DNA from: Flavimobilis sp052324925
Lineage (GTDB): Bacteria > Actinomycetota > Actinomycetes > Actinomycetales > Cellulomonadaceae
NCBI GenBank assembly: GCA_052324925.1
Contig: JBQPRE010000001.1
Reading direction: 5' to 3' (one strand)
Length of the DNA stretch: 64,000 nucleotides
A program made the position numbers and the translations under genes. This document shows positions 16,543 through 24,302 of this stretch, piece by piece. Numbering within the stretch: position 1 is the first letter of the stretch; each line of letters opens with the position of its first letter. The notes under the pieces were generated by a model. The model worked only from the letters and a program-made list of their open reading frames with translations. It did not search any database and was not told the DNA's origin.

Positions 16543-17207
16543 GCGAGGGGACGACTCCCGAGGACCTCGAGATGACGATCGACCTCAGCGCGCAGCGCGA
16601 GGTCATCGAGGCGGCGTACGCGGAGCGCGAGGCCGCGGCCGCGCACGAGGCCGCAGCCGTCACGGTGCCCGTCGCGCCCACCGCCCCACGCGAGCATCCG
16701 CCGCTCGAGGCCGACAGCCCGATCGCAGGCGGCTATCACCTGCGGCCCCTCGCATGGGCGGACATCACCCGGGTCGCGGCCCTCGAGGTCGAGCTCTTCG
16801 GTCCGAGCGCGTGGACGATGGGCATGCTGACCGAGGAGCTCCGCGGGCGCGGACGGTGGTACATCGCAGCGCAGCCGGACGGCGAGGGCGTGCCCGCGCC
16901 GCTCGTCGGCTACGCGGGCCTGTGGTTCGACGGCGACAGCTGCCACCTCATGACGATCGGCATCGACCCGCGGGTCGCGGGACGCGGGCTCGGTGGCGCC
17001 ATGCTCGACGCGCTCATCGAGCGCGCCCGCGAGATCGACGCGATCTCCCTCATCCTCGAGGTTGCGGTCGACAACGAGCGCGCGATCGCCATGTACGCGT
17101 CGCGCGGCTTCGAGACGATCGGCGTGCGCAAGCGGTACTACCAGCCCGAGGACGTCGACGCCTACACGATGCAGCTTCCGCTCCGCGACGGGGCGGCCGA
17201 TCACTGA
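16539..17207 (+). CDS. rimI: GNAT acetyltransferase, RimI-like (ribosomal protein S18-alanine N-acetyltransferase family)
   Basis: A 222-residue protein whose last ~150 residues form a GNAT domain: YHLRPLAWADITRVAALE, then the acetyl-CoA loop RVAGRGLGGAM and the C-terminal NERAIAMYASRGFETIGVRKRYY. It sits between tsaB and the sulfurtransferase, where rimI is found in most bacteria. The N-terminus has an unusual ~60-residue extension rich in Glu/Ala and Pro that precedes the fold. The ATG overlapping the tsaB stop was chosen; a downstream ATG after 11 codons is also possible but would still leave most of the extension. Its exact target protein cannot be read from the sequence. Confidence 0.82.
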   Translation: MSEGTTPEDLEMTIDLSAQREVIEAAYAEREAAAAHEAAAVTVPVAPTAPREHPPLEADSPIAGGYHLRPLAWADITRVAALEVELFGPSAWTMGMLTEELRGRGRWYIAAQPDGEGVPAPLVGYAGLWFDGDSCHLMTIGIDPRVAGRGLGGAMLDALIERAREIDAISLILEVAVDNERAIAMYASRGFETIGVRKRYYQPEDVDAYTMQLPLRDGAADH

Positions 17208-17218
17208 CGGAGGTCCAC

Positions 17219-18100
17219 ATGTGCGTGCGTGAGGATGTTCTTGCGAGTCCGGCCATGGTGCGGGGGATGCTCGATGCCGAACGACCGGTCGTCCTCCTTG
17301 ACGTCCGGTGGGCACTGGGCCGCAGCGACGGGCACGAGCGGTACGTCGCGGGCCACCTTCCCGGCGCCGTCTACGTGGACCTCGACACGGAGCTCGCCGC
17401 TGCGCCGTCGCCCGCTGCGGGACGCCATCCTCTTCCCGCGCTGAGCGATCTGGAGGCGTCCGCAAGGCGCTGGGGGATCTCGGACGACGTGAGCGTCGTC
17501 GTGTACGACGACGGGGGCGGCACGAGCGCCGCACGTGCGTGGTGGCTCCTGCGCTGGGCGGGGCTCGACGACGTGCGCATCCTCGACGGCGGCCTCGCGG
17601 CGTGGACGCGTGCGGGCGGCGAGGTGGAGTCGGGGGAGGTGCGGCCGACGCCGGGGAACGTCGTGCTGGAGGGCGGGCAGATGCCCGTGACCGACGCCGA
17701 CGGCGCCGGTGCCCTCGCGGCCGAACCGGGTGCGGGGGTCGTGCTCGACGCGCGCGCGGGCGAGCGGTTCCGCGGCGAGGTCGAGCCGGTCGACCCACGT
17801 GCGGGCCACGTGCCTGGCGCGGTGAGTGCGCCGACGGCCGACAACCTCGATGCCGACGGGCGGTTCCTCGACGACGCGCGCCTGCGTGCGCGCTTCGAGA
17901 CGCTCGGGGTCGACGTCGCCGCGTGGCAGCCGGGGGACCCTCGGCCCAACCTGCCGGTCGTCGTCTACTGCGGCTCGGGCGTGACCGCGGCGCACCAGAT
18001 CGCGGCGCTTGCGAGCGTCGGCGTGGCTGTGACGCTGTATGCGGGCTCCTGGTCGCAGTGGTCGAACGACCCGAGCCGTGAGGTGGCGACCGGGGCCTGA
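17219..18100 (+). CDS. Two-domain sulfurtransferase (thiosulfate/3-mercaptopyruvate type)
   Basis: A 293-residue tandem rhodanese. The first, inactive domain holds LDVRWALGR and YVAGHLPGAVYVDLD. The second holds the active-site loop starting at Cys251 (CGSGVTA), a form seen in actinobacterial SseA-like enzymes. The substrate (3-mercaptopyruvate or thiosulfate) is not settled by the loop alone. The ATG at 17219 is preceded by a good GGAGG Shine-Dalgarno. It follows rimI by 11 bp and is probably co-transcribed, although it has no known part in t6A synthesis. A 21-bp hairpin closes the unit. Confidence 0.88.
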   Translation: MCVREDVLASPAMVRGMLDAERPVVLLDVRWALGRSDGHERYVAGHLPGAVYVDLDTELAAAPSPAAGRHPLPALSDLEASARRWGISDDVSVVVYDDGGGTSAARAWWLLRWAGLDDVRILDGGLAAWTRAGGEVESGEVRPTPGNVVLEGGQMPVTDADGAGALAAEPGAGVVLDARAGERFRGEVEPVDPRAGHVPGAVSAPTADNLDADGRFLDDARLRARFETLGVDVAAWQPGDPRPNLPVVVYCGSGVTAAHQIAALASVGVAVTLYAGSWSQWSNDPSREVATGA

Positions 18101-18145
18101 GCCGCGGCACCGCGACCGCTCTGGGCTCGGGAGCAGACTGCTCGT

Positions 18146-18191
18146 ACGAGCGTGGCGCCGCACCCCGGCGGGGGTGCAGCGCCACGCTCGT
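18146..18191. terminator. 21-bp hairpin between the sulfurtransferase and the nitroreductase
   Basis: Arms 18146-18166 and 18171-18191 pair with a single mismatch around a 4-nt loop. The hairpin stands between convergent genes and probably ends both transcripts; no U-tract follows. Confidence 0.75.
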
Positions 18192-18203
18192 GCGGGTGCC
18201 GGC

Positions 18204-18824
18204 TCAGACGGTGCGGGAGACCTCAGCGGCGTCGAGGCGCGCGGCACGCGGGTACGTCGCACCCTCGACGGCGGGAGCCTGCCCGACGTTGATGATGAAC
18301 AGCGCGCGCCAGCTCTCGTCCTCGAAGAGGTCGGCCTCGAGGCCGGTGGCGTCCTGGATGCCCATGGGGCCGACCTGGAGGCCGCTCGCACGCAGCGCGG
18401 TGATGAGGTAGCCCGCCTGGATCGAGGCGTTCATGCGCGCCATGCCCTCGCGGACCGTGGGCTGTCCGTCGAGTCCGGCGGCGATCGCAGCGGCGTGCGG
18501 GGCGAGGCGATCGAGGCGCTCGTGGAACGCGGTGTCCGCGGCAACGACGAGCGTCACCGGGGCGGCGAGGACGCCCTCGTGGTTGCCCTCACCGAGGTGG
18601 GTGATGAGACGGGCGCGGGCCTCGGGGCTGCGCACGACGAGGTAGCGCAAGGGCGAGGTGTTGAGTGCGGTCGGACCCCAGCGCATGAGGTCGTAGGCCG
18701 CAGCGATCTCCTCGTCGGAGACCTCGTCGGGGGAGAAGCGCTTGATCGTGCGAGCGTCGCGGAACAGGAGGTTCGCGGTCGCGTCGTCGATGGCCGCGGG
18801 TGAGTCGTCGAGCGTCATGGTCAT
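18204..18824 (-). CDS. Nitroreductase family protein, malonic-semialdehyde reductase (RutE)-like
   Basis: A 206-residue flavin-dependent nitroreductase-fold protein. Family signs are ARTIKRFSPDEVSDE near the start, DLMRWGPTALNTSPLRYLVV, and the late GLQVGPMGIQDATG block, closest to the RutE/HadB group that reduces small aldehydes or quinones with NAD(P)H and FMN. The ATG at 18824 (MTMTLDD) was chosen over an upstream in-frame ATG at 18854 because it has a GAGAG just upstream and fits the family length. It is divergent from tsaD (91 bp), splitting the usual tsa gene set. Confidence 0.82.
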   Translation of the reverse strand: MTMTLDDSPAAIDDATANLLFRDARTIKRFSPDEVSDEEIAAAYDLMRWGPTALNTSPLRYLVVRSPEARARLITHLGEGNHEGVLAAPVTLVVAADTAFHERLDRLAPHAAAIAAGLDGQPTVREGMARMNASIQAGYLITALRASGLQVGPMGIQDATGLEADLFEDESWRALFIINVGQAPAVEGATYPRAARLDAAEVSRTV

Positions 18825-18902
18825 ACAACTCTCAACCACGCTCTCCGGGGGCATCTTCCCGCTCGCCAGCCGTTGTGAGGCAGGTCACCGGTCTGCGCGC
18901 CG

Positions 18903-18908
18903 TATTCT
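18903..18908 (+). promoter_or_regulatory. -10 box TATTCT before tsaD
   Basis: TATTCT lies 7 bases before the tsaD ATG. GGAGG (18909-18913) fills the gap, so the start codon has both a leaderless geometry and a Shine-Dalgarno sequence. Confidence 0.45.
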
Positions 18909-18915
18909 GGAGGAC

Positions 18916-19959
18916 ATGAGCGAACCCCTCGTCCTTGGTATTGAGACGTCGTGCGACGAGACGGGCGTCGCGCTCGTCCGGGGGCGCGAGCTCCTCGTCG
19001 ACGCCGTCGCCTCCTCGATGGACGAGCACGCTCGCTTCGGCGGGATCATCCCGGAGATCGCCTCGCGCGCTCACCTCGAGGCCATGGTGCCGACGATCCG
19101 TCGGGCGCTCGAGCAGGCCGACGTCGACCTCTCCGAGGTCGACGCGGTCGCGGTCACCGCGGGGCCCGGGCTCCAGGGCCCCCTGACGATCGGTGCGTCC
19201 GCAGCGAAGGCGCTTTCCGTTGCGCTCGGCAAGCCGCTCTACGGCGTCAATCACGTCATCGGGCATGCCGCGGTCGACGAGCTTGTGCACGGAGCGTTCC
19301 CCGAGCGCGCCATGGCACTCGTCGTCTCGGGTGGGCACTCCTCGCTCCTGCTCGTCGACGACATCGCGACGTCCGTCACCGAGCTCGGCTCGACGCTCGA
19401 CGACGCCGCGGGCGAAGCGTTCGACAAGGTGGGCCGTCTGCTCGGGCTGCCCTACCCGGGCGGTCCGCACATCGACCGGCTCGCACGCGAGGGCGACCCG
19501 ACTGCGATCCGCTTCCCCCGCGCGCTCACCCTGCCCAAGGACCAGGCGGAGCACGCCTACGACTTCTCGTTCTCGGGGCTCAAGACGGCCGTCGCGCGAT
19601 GGGTCGAGGCGCGCCGCGACGCGGGCGAGGAGATCCCGCTCAACGACGTCTCGGCGTCCTTTGCGGCCGCTGTCGCCGACGTCCTCACCGCGAAGACGAT
19701 CCGGGCGTGTGAGCTCCACGGCGTCGACACGCTCGTCATCGGGGGCGGATTCTCCGCGAACTCCCAGCTGCGGGACATGGCGGCACTGCGGTGCGCGGAG
19801 GCCGGCATCACGTTGCGCATCCCGCCGATCCGCTACTGCACGGACAACGGGGCCATGATCGCTGCGCTCGGTTCGGCGCTCGTGCGCGCCGACGTGGCGC
19901 CGTCCTCGCTCGACATCCCCGTGGACTCGTCGATGGCGCTCACGGTCACGCACGTCTGA
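18916..19959 (+). CDS. tsaD: tRNA t6A threonylcarbamoyltransferase TsaD
   Basis: TsaD transfers the threonylcarbamoyl group to adenosine 37 of ANN-decoding tRNAs. The 347-residue protein opens with LGIETSCDETGVAL, has the metal-binding HVIGH (His113, His117), VSGGHSSL, the DDAAGEAFDKVGRLLGLPYPGGP block and the late VIGGGFSANSQLRD and YCTDNGAMIA motifs. The ATG at 18916 is fixed by the N-terminal motif. It is set apart from tsaE-tsaB-rimI by a sulfurtransferase and an opposite-strand nitroreductase. Confidence 0.96.
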   Translation: MSEPLVLGIETSCDETGVALVRGRELLVDAVASSMDEHARFGGIIPEIASRAHLEAMVPTIRRALEQADVDLSEVDAVAVTAGPGLQGPLTIGASAAKALSVALGKPLYGVNHVIGHAAVDELVHGAFPERAMALVVSGGHSSLLLVDDIATSVTELGSTLDDAAGEAFDKVGRLLGLPYPGGPHIDRLAREGDPTAIRFPRALTLPKDQAEHAYDFSFSGLKTAVARWVEARRDAGEEIPLNDVSASFAAAVADVLTAKTIRACELHGVDTLVIGGGFSANSQLRDMAALRCAEAGITLRIPPIRYCTDNGAMIAALGSALVRADVAPSSLDIPVDSSMALTVTHV

Positions 19960-19964
19960 GACGT

Positions 19965-20006
19965 GCGGGCGGCCTTGAGCGGGCGGCCTACAGCGGGCGG
20001 CCTGCT
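19965..20006. repeat. Three tandem copies of a 14-bp repeat at the tsaD/ybdK junction
   Basis: GCGGGCGGCCT occurs at 19965, 19979 and 19993, each followed by three variable bases, giving an exact 14-bp period. The array covers the gap after tsaD and the last codons and stop of the convergent YbdK-type gene. Because 14 is not a multiple of 3, a change in copy number would alter that C-terminus. Confidence 0.8.
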
Positions 20007-21124
20007 CGGAGCTCGGCGACGAGGTTCTCGACGACCGGGCCGAGCTCGCCGCCGTTGCGGCGCGCGACCGCGCGCTGCCGTTGATACCCCGCGCCCTTGC
20101 GCAGGATCGTGCGCACCTCGTCGAGCTCGTCGAGGCAACCGAGCCGGGCCGCGGTCGGCTCGAGCTCGTGCAGGAGGCGCGCCACTGCGTCGCGCACCAG
20201 CTCTTCATCCCCCGACCGGTCGAGGATGAGGATCGCATCCATCCCGTAGCGGGCCGAGCGCCACTTGTTCTCCTGCACGAACCACGGCGGCAGCGTCGGG
20301 ATCTCCCGGCCCTCGTCGAGGAGCGTCGAGAGATGCTCGACGAGGCAGTGCGTGAGTGCCGCGAGAGCGAGCACCTCGGTGATATTCGAGGAGCCGTCAG
20401 AGATCCGGGTCTCGAGGGTCCCGAAGCGCGGTGAGGGCCGCAGGTCCCACCGGATCTCGTCGACGTCGTCGATGACGCCCGTGCGGATCATGTCGTCGGC
20501 GTAGCCCTCGAGCTGCTCCCACGTCTCGAACTGGAACGGCAACCCTGCTGTGGGCAGCTGCTGGAACATGAGCGCGCGGTTGGACGCGTACCCCGTGTCC
20601 TTGCTGCCCCAGAACGGGCTCGACGCGCTCAGCGCTTGCAGGTGCCCGAAGTAGGGGAGCATGCCACGGGCGATGGGCAGCACCTTGGCGCGGTCCTCGA
20701 TCCCGACGTGGACGTGGACGCCATAGATGAGCATCTGCCGACCCCACCACTGGGTGCGGTCGATGAGGGTCGCGTAACGCTCCTTGTCCGTGACCTTCTG
20801 CTGGGCCCAACGCGCGAACGGGTGGGTTCCCGCGCACATGAGCTCGACGCGCAGCGGGTCCGTGATCTCGCGGATCTCCGCGATCGCGCGCTCGAGGTCG
20901 TCGCCTGCGCCGCGCACGGTGCGGTTGATCCCAGAGACGACCTCGACCGTGTTGAGGAGCAGCTCCTGCCGGATGTGCGGGTGCTGGCCGCCGCCCGGGG
21001 GCTCGACCGCGTCGAGGACGGTCTGAGCGACCTGACGCAGGTCACCCGAGTCCTTGTCCACGAGGGCGAGCTCCCACTCGATCCCGACGGTCGACCGCTC
21101 GGACTGCGCGAAGGGCAGGTGCAT
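19988..21124 (-). CDS. Carboxylate-amine ligase, YbdK/GCS2 family
   Basis: A 378-residue member of the glutamate-cysteine ligase family 2. It has the N-terminal VGIEWELALVD strand, the central YGVHVHVGIEDR motif, HLQALSASSPFWGSKDTGYASNR, and the catalytic-domain LETRISDGSSN segment. Bacterial YbdK has weak glutamate-cysteine ligase activity, and its physiological product is unsettled. It starts 1 bp after the stop of the THUMP-like methyltransferase, so the two are surely co-transcribed, although no functional link is known. The last codons lie in a 14-bp tandem repeat. Confidence 0.88.
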   Translation of the reverse strand: MHLPFAQSERSTVGIEWELALVDKDSGDLRQVAQTVLDAVEPPGGGQHPHIRQELLLNTVEVVSGINRTVRGAGDDLERAIAEIREITDPLRVELMCAGTHPFARWAQQKVTDKERYATLIDRTQWWGRQMLIYGVHVHVGIEDRAKVLPIARGMLPYFGHLQALSASSPFWGSKDTGYASNRALMFQQLPTAGLPFQFETWEQLEGYADDMIRTGVIDDVDEIRWDLRPSPRFGTLETRISDGSSNITEVLALAALTHCLVEHLSTLLDEGREIPTLPPWFVQENKWRSARYGMDAILILDRSGDEELVRDAVARLLHELEPTAARLGCLDELDEVRTILRKGAGYQRQRAVARRNGGELGPVVENLVAELRAGRPL

Positions 21125-21125
21125 G

Positions 21126-22382
21126 TCAGACCTCCGTGGCTGAGGATCCCGGCCCCATGAGGGGCTCGACGACGAGGATGGTCTGTGCGCCCGCGACGCG
21201 GGTGAGCACGATGTGCCCCTCGTGCGGGCCGTGGAGCGCGAGCTGCTTGCGCAGTGTCTCGGGGACGACGGCGGTGCCGCGCTTCTTGATCGTCAGGCGT
21301 CCGACCTCGCGCTCACGGAGGTAGGCCTTGAGTCGTTTGAGCGAGAACGGCATCGTGTCGAGCACGCGGTAGCCGGTCGCGAGGGTGGCGTCGCCTGCGG
21401 CGGCGGCGTCGGCCCAGCCCGGGGAGATCGTCTCGGTCGTGATGTAGGCGATCGTCGGGTCGAGGAGTCGTCCGCCGAGCTCGCGGGCGACGGTCGCGAC
21501 GCGGCCGGCACGGACGGCGGCGCCGTCGGGCTCGAAGAGGTACGAGCCGACCGGCCCCACCTCGACGTCGTCGTCGGTGAGGACCGGGGGGAGCGCGCGT
21601 GCGCTCACGGACCCGTCGGCGCGCGTGCGCAGGACGAGGACGGAACGCCCCGGGCCCTCGGCGAGAGGGCCGAACCACAGGCCTGCCTCGAGGACGTGAC
21701 CGTCGAGCGAGACCCACTGCGCCTCAGCGTCGCTCGGGAGGCCCGCGTGCGGGATCCCTGGACCCACCTTGATGCCGACCGCGGGCACGACGTCGCGCAG
21801 GGCCCACACCTCGTCGAGTGGCGGCGCATAAGCGCGCGGGTCGAAGACGCGCGTTCCGGTCCCTGTGCGACGCGCGGGGTCGGCGTAGATGCCGTCGATG
21901 CCCTCGGCTGCGAGCTCGATCTGGAGGCCGTCGCCCAGGCGAACCTCGGCCTCGGGGAAGTGGCGGAGGTTGACGGTTGCGAGGGCCGCGGTCTCTTCGT
22001 CGCGGTCGACCGCGAGGACGCGCAGGCCCGAGGCGGCGAAGGTCATCGAGTCCGCGCCGAGCCCGCACGTGAGGTCGGCAACCTTGGTCACGCCCGCGGT
22101 GAGGTACCGCTGGGCGTGCCGGGCCGCGACCGGGAGCCGGGTCGCCTGCTCGAGGCCGCCCGGGGTGAAGAGCATGCCGTCGGCGAACTCGCCGAACTTG
22201 TCGCGCGCCTTCGTGCGCAGCCGCGACTGGGTGAGGACGGCCGCGACGAGATCGGGGTCGGTCCCGTCGGCGCGCAGGCGCTCGGACAGGCGCATGGCCG
22301 TCGCTTCGTCGTACGGCGGGAGCGCGTTGAGCAGCGCCCACCCCTCGGGCTGGAGGAGCAGGGAGAGAGCGGCGCGGTCCAT
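21126..22382 (-). CDS. SAM-dependent methyltransferase with THUMP-like domain
   Basis: A 418-residue protein with a Rossmann methyltransferase core in the middle (ADLTCGLGADSMTFA for SAM binding, AVDRDEETAALA, then YADPARRTG at the catalytic position) and a C-terminal THUMP-like RNA-binding region (SLKRLKAYLREREVGRLTIKKRG). The architecture suggests methylation of structured RNA, but the substrate is unknown. The N-terminal ~80 residues are helical. The ATG at 22382 follows a GAGGA Shine-Dalgarno. It is divergent from groES and heads a two-gene unit with the YbdK-type ligase. Confidence 0.85.
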   Translation of the reverse strand: MDRAALSLLLQPEGWALLNALPPYDEATAMRLSERLRADGTDPDLVAAVLTQSRLRTKARDKFGEFADGMLFTPGGLEQATRLPVAARHAQRYLTAGVTKVADLTCGLGADSMTFAASGLRVLAVDRDEETAALATVNLRHFPEAEVRLGDGLQIELAAEGIDGIYADPARRTGTGTRVFDPRAYAPPLDEVWALRDVVPAVGIKVGPGIPHAGLPSDAEAQWVSLDGHVLEAGLWFGPLAEGPGRSVLVLRTRADGSVSARALPPVLTDDDVEVGPVGSYLFEPDGAAVRAGRVATVARELGGRLLDPTIAYITTETISPGWADAAAAGDATLATGYRVLDTMPFSLKRLKAYLREREVGRLTIKKRGTAVVPETLRKQLALHGPHEGHIVLTRVAGAQTILVVEPLMGPGSSATEV

Positions 22383-22473
22383 GTCCTCGATACTTCCATG
22401 GCGCTGGCCCGCGAGCGACGGCCGCTCGGTCGGGTCGTGCGTGTACGCCGACGGCGGACACGCACGAGCGCGC

Positions 22474-22498
22474 TAGCACTCGCCTTGACCGAGTGCTA
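22474..22498. promoter_or_regulatory. CIRCE operator (HrcA binding site) of groES
   Basis: TAGCACTC (22474-22481), a 9-bp spacer and GAGTGCTA (22491-22498) form the CIRCE inverted repeat. The right arm extends to the full GAGTGCTAA; the left arm has C instead of the outermost T. HrcA binding here should repress groES at normal temperature. Confidence 0.95.
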
Positions 22499-22513
22499 AC
22501 GCGGGCCTAGATT
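22485..22513 (+). promoter_or_regulatory. groES promoter embedded in CIRCE
   Basis: TTGACC (22485-22490) lies inside the CIRCE spacer and TAGATT (22508-22513) follows after exactly 17 bp. Bound HrcA would cover the -35 box, so repression is by direct occlusion. Confidence 0.85.
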
Positions 22514-22635
22514 TGGTCTCGGAACATCTCCTCGTGAGATGGGACGAGGACTCCGTGCGACCCCCGCGACGGCGCTCGTGCAGTCATCGTCCGCCCCCAT
22601 CTATCCGTAGCCACAACGTGAAGGGGAGGTCCGAC

Positions 22636-22932
22636 GTGTCGGTCCCCATCAAGCCGCTCGAGGACAAGATCGTCATCAAGTCGATCGAGGCTGAGACGAC
22701 CACCGCCTCCGGTCTGTTCATCCCGGACACCGCCAAGGAGAAGCCGCAGGAGGGCGAGGTCCTCGCTGTCGGCCCCGGCCGCGTCGACGACAAGGGCAAC
22801 CGCATTCCGCTCGACGTCGCTGTCGGTGACAAGGTCATCTACTCCAAGTACGGCGGCACCGAGGTCAAGTACGCGGGCGAGGAGTACCTCGTGCTCTCCG
22901 TGCGCGACATCCTCGCCGTCGTCGCCGGCTGA
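22636..22932 (+). CDS. groES: Co-chaperonin GroES
   Basis: GroES caps the GroEL folding chamber. The product is 98 residues and has every landmark: PLEDKIVIK, the mobile loop region TTTASGLFIPDTAKEKPQEG, the GDKVIYSKYGGTEVKY roof segment and the ending EEYLVLSVRDILAVV. The GTG start at 22636 follows GGGAGG. The leader of about 115 nt begins at a CIRCE-controlled promoter. A terminator comes directly after it and no groEL follows, so the chaperonin subunit must be encoded elsewhere. Confidence 0.98.
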   Translation: MSVPIKPLEDKIVIKSIEAETTTASGLFIPDTAKEKPQEGEVLAVGPGRVDDKGNRIPLDVAVGDKVIYSKYGGTEVKYAGEEYLVLSVRDILAVVAG

Positions 22933-22952
22933 CCTCAGCCTCGCGATTCCCC

Positions 22953-22986
22953 AGCCCCGCCGCCCCTCTCGAGGGACGGCGGGGCT
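22953..22986 (+). terminator. Terminator hairpin after groES
   Basis: AGCCCCGCCG (22953-22962) pairs perfectly with 22977-22986, with a further short helix inside the loop. It stands 20 bp after the groES stop. Confidence 0.75.
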
Positions 22987-23069
22987 GCGTCGTTGACGGG
23001 GAGCGCGAACCGCCCGGGGGAGCGTGGGACGCTGCAGGTGTCGAGCGGTTCCGCCGGCGCGGGTAGCGA

Positions 23070-23075
23070 TATCGT
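23070..23075 (+). promoter_or_regulatory. -10 box TATCGT for the GNAT gene
   Basis: TATCGT fits TANNNT and is followed by exactly 6 bases and the ATG at 23082, with no Shine-Dalgarno between. Confidence 0.5.
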
Positions 23076-23081
23076 CCGTTC

Positions 23082-23753
23082 ATGGCACCCACGACAGCGA
23101 CACCACTGTCCGACATGTGGCCGGTCGCCGGTCTCCGAGCACGCGAGGGCAACCTCGAGCTCCGATTCATCGACGACGCGACGCTCGCCGAGCTCGCCGA
23201 CCTCGTCGTCCGGGGCGTCCACGACCCCGGCTTCATGCCGTTCCTCGTGCCGTGGACGCAAGGAACCCCTGAGCAGGTGCGCCGCGGCTTCCTCGCCTAC
23301 CACTGGGGAGCTCGAGCGAGCCTCTCGTCCGACCGGTGGAGCCTCGAGCTCGCGGTCGTCGTCGACGGACAGGTTGTGGGCATCCAGTCGCTCTTCGCGA
23401 AGGACTTTCCCGTCGTGCGCTCGGCAGAGACCGGATCGTGGCTCGGACGGGAGTTCCACGGGCAGGGGATCGGTACCCGGATGCGGCGCGTCGCCGTCGA
23501 CCTGGCTGTCGTGGGTCTCGGCGCGGACGAGGTCGTCTCCGAGGCGTTCGTCGACAACCCGGGCTCATGCCGCGTGAGCGAGAAGGTCGGCTACGCCGAC
23601 AACGGCCGACACCTCACGAGCCGCGGTGGCGAGCAGGTCGAGTCGCGCCGGTTCCGGCTGACGAGGGACGCGTGGCTCGCGGGCGCGCGGCCGGACGTCG
23701 AGTTCGTCGGGCTCGAGGGGGCGCGTCGTCAGCTGGGGCTCGACGCGAGGTGA
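23082..23753 (+). CDS. GNAT family N-acetyltransferase, RimJ-like
   Basis: A 223-residue acetyltransferase. The N-terminal strand-helix LELRFIDDATLAELADLV is typical of the RimJ/RimL subfamily. The core includes SLELAVVVDGQVVGIQSL and the acetyl-CoA loop in FHGQGIGTRMRRVAV, and the C-terminal NPGSCRVSEKVGY block gives the Asn-X-X-Ser turn of that group. The target is unknown. It is flanked by terminators on both sides and so is monocistronic, with a leaderless-type promoter. Confidence 0.85.
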   Translation: MAPTTATPLSDMWPVAGLRAREGNLELRFIDDATLAELADLVVRGVHDPGFMPFLVPWTQGTPEQVRRGFLAYHWGARASLSSDRWSLELAVVVDGQVVGIQSLFAKDFPVVRSAETGSWLGREFHGQGIGTRMRRVAVDLAVVGLGADEVVSEAFVDNPGSCRVSEKVGYADNGRHLTSRGGEQVESRRFRLTRDAWLAGARPDVEFVGLEGARRQLGLDAR

Positions 23754-23833
23754 CCCGACCGCTGTGCTGAGGCGACGGGCTCATCGATTGTCGTGATGTC
23801 CCCTGAGGCCGCGCCGCCGCACGCCTCGATGCG

Positions 23834-23869
23834 ACGAGCCCCGCAGCTCAGGAGGGCTGCGGGGCTCGT
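23834..23869. terminator. 13-bp hairpin between the GNAT gene and whiB
   Basis: ACGAGCCCCGCAG (23834-23846) pairs perfectly with 23857-23869. It lies between convergent genes, 14 bp beyond the whiB stop. Confidence 0.75.
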
Positions 23870-23882
23870 GACGGGTGTGTGG

Positions 23883-24176
23883 TCAGACGACCTTGGCGTG
23901 CTGCGGATCAGCGAGGATCGCGGTGCGGTCGTCCTCGGAGAGGCCACCCCAGACGCCGTACGGCTCACGGATGCGGAGCGCCTGCTCGCGGCACTGCTTG
24001 AGGACGGGGCACGAGTGGCAGATCGCCTTGGCTGCCTCAGCGCGGCGCCGACGAGCGCTGCCGCGCTCACCCTCGGGATGGAAGAAGAGAGTGTCGTCAG
24101 CGTCGCGGCACGAGCCCTGGTACTGCCACTCCCACAGGTCCATCACAGGCCCAGGAAGGCGTGAGATCTCAGTCAT
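23883..24176 (-). CDS. WhiB-family iron-sulfur transcriptional regulator, WhiB3/WhiD type
   Basis: A 97-residue Wbl protein. The four cluster ligands are Cys23, Cys53, Cys56 and Cys62 (spacing 29-2-5), and the GVWGG turn follows in EPYGVWGGLSE. The wording SRLPGPVMDLWEWQ, FFHPEGERG and CPV with CREQAL is that of Mycobacterium WhiB3 and Streptomyces WhiD rather than WhiB1, 2 or 7. These bind the housekeeping sigma factor and control redox balance and morphology or sporulation. The ATG at 24176 has a GAGGAG Shine-Dalgarno. Its place between groES and guaB matches my memory of the Streptomyces whiD neighbourhood. Confidence 0.93.
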   Translation of the reverse strand: MTEISRLPGPVMDLWEWQYQGSCRDADDTLFFHPEGERGSARRRRAEAAKAICHSCPVLKQCREQALRIREPYGVWGGLSEDDRTAILADPQHAKVV

Positions 24177-24273
24177 CGTGGTCTTCTCCTCGTGTGCAGG
24201 CCTTCGAGGTGGCCTGCGTCCCCTCCGCACGAGCGGCTATGAGTCCCCCTTGGGCTCCCCGTGCACTGGTTGA

Positions 24274-24302
24274 ACGCTACAACTTGGTCAGAACTTGTTC
24301 AA
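24274..24302 (-). promoter_or_regulatory. Promoter of the whiB gene
   Basis: On the minus strand TTGAAC (24302-24297) and TAGCGT (24279-24274) are separated by exactly 17 bp, the best -35/-10 pair on this strand. The leader is about 90 nt. The same bases form a TTGAAC/GTTCAA inverted repeat, so a dimeric regulator could bind over it. Confidence 0.7.
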
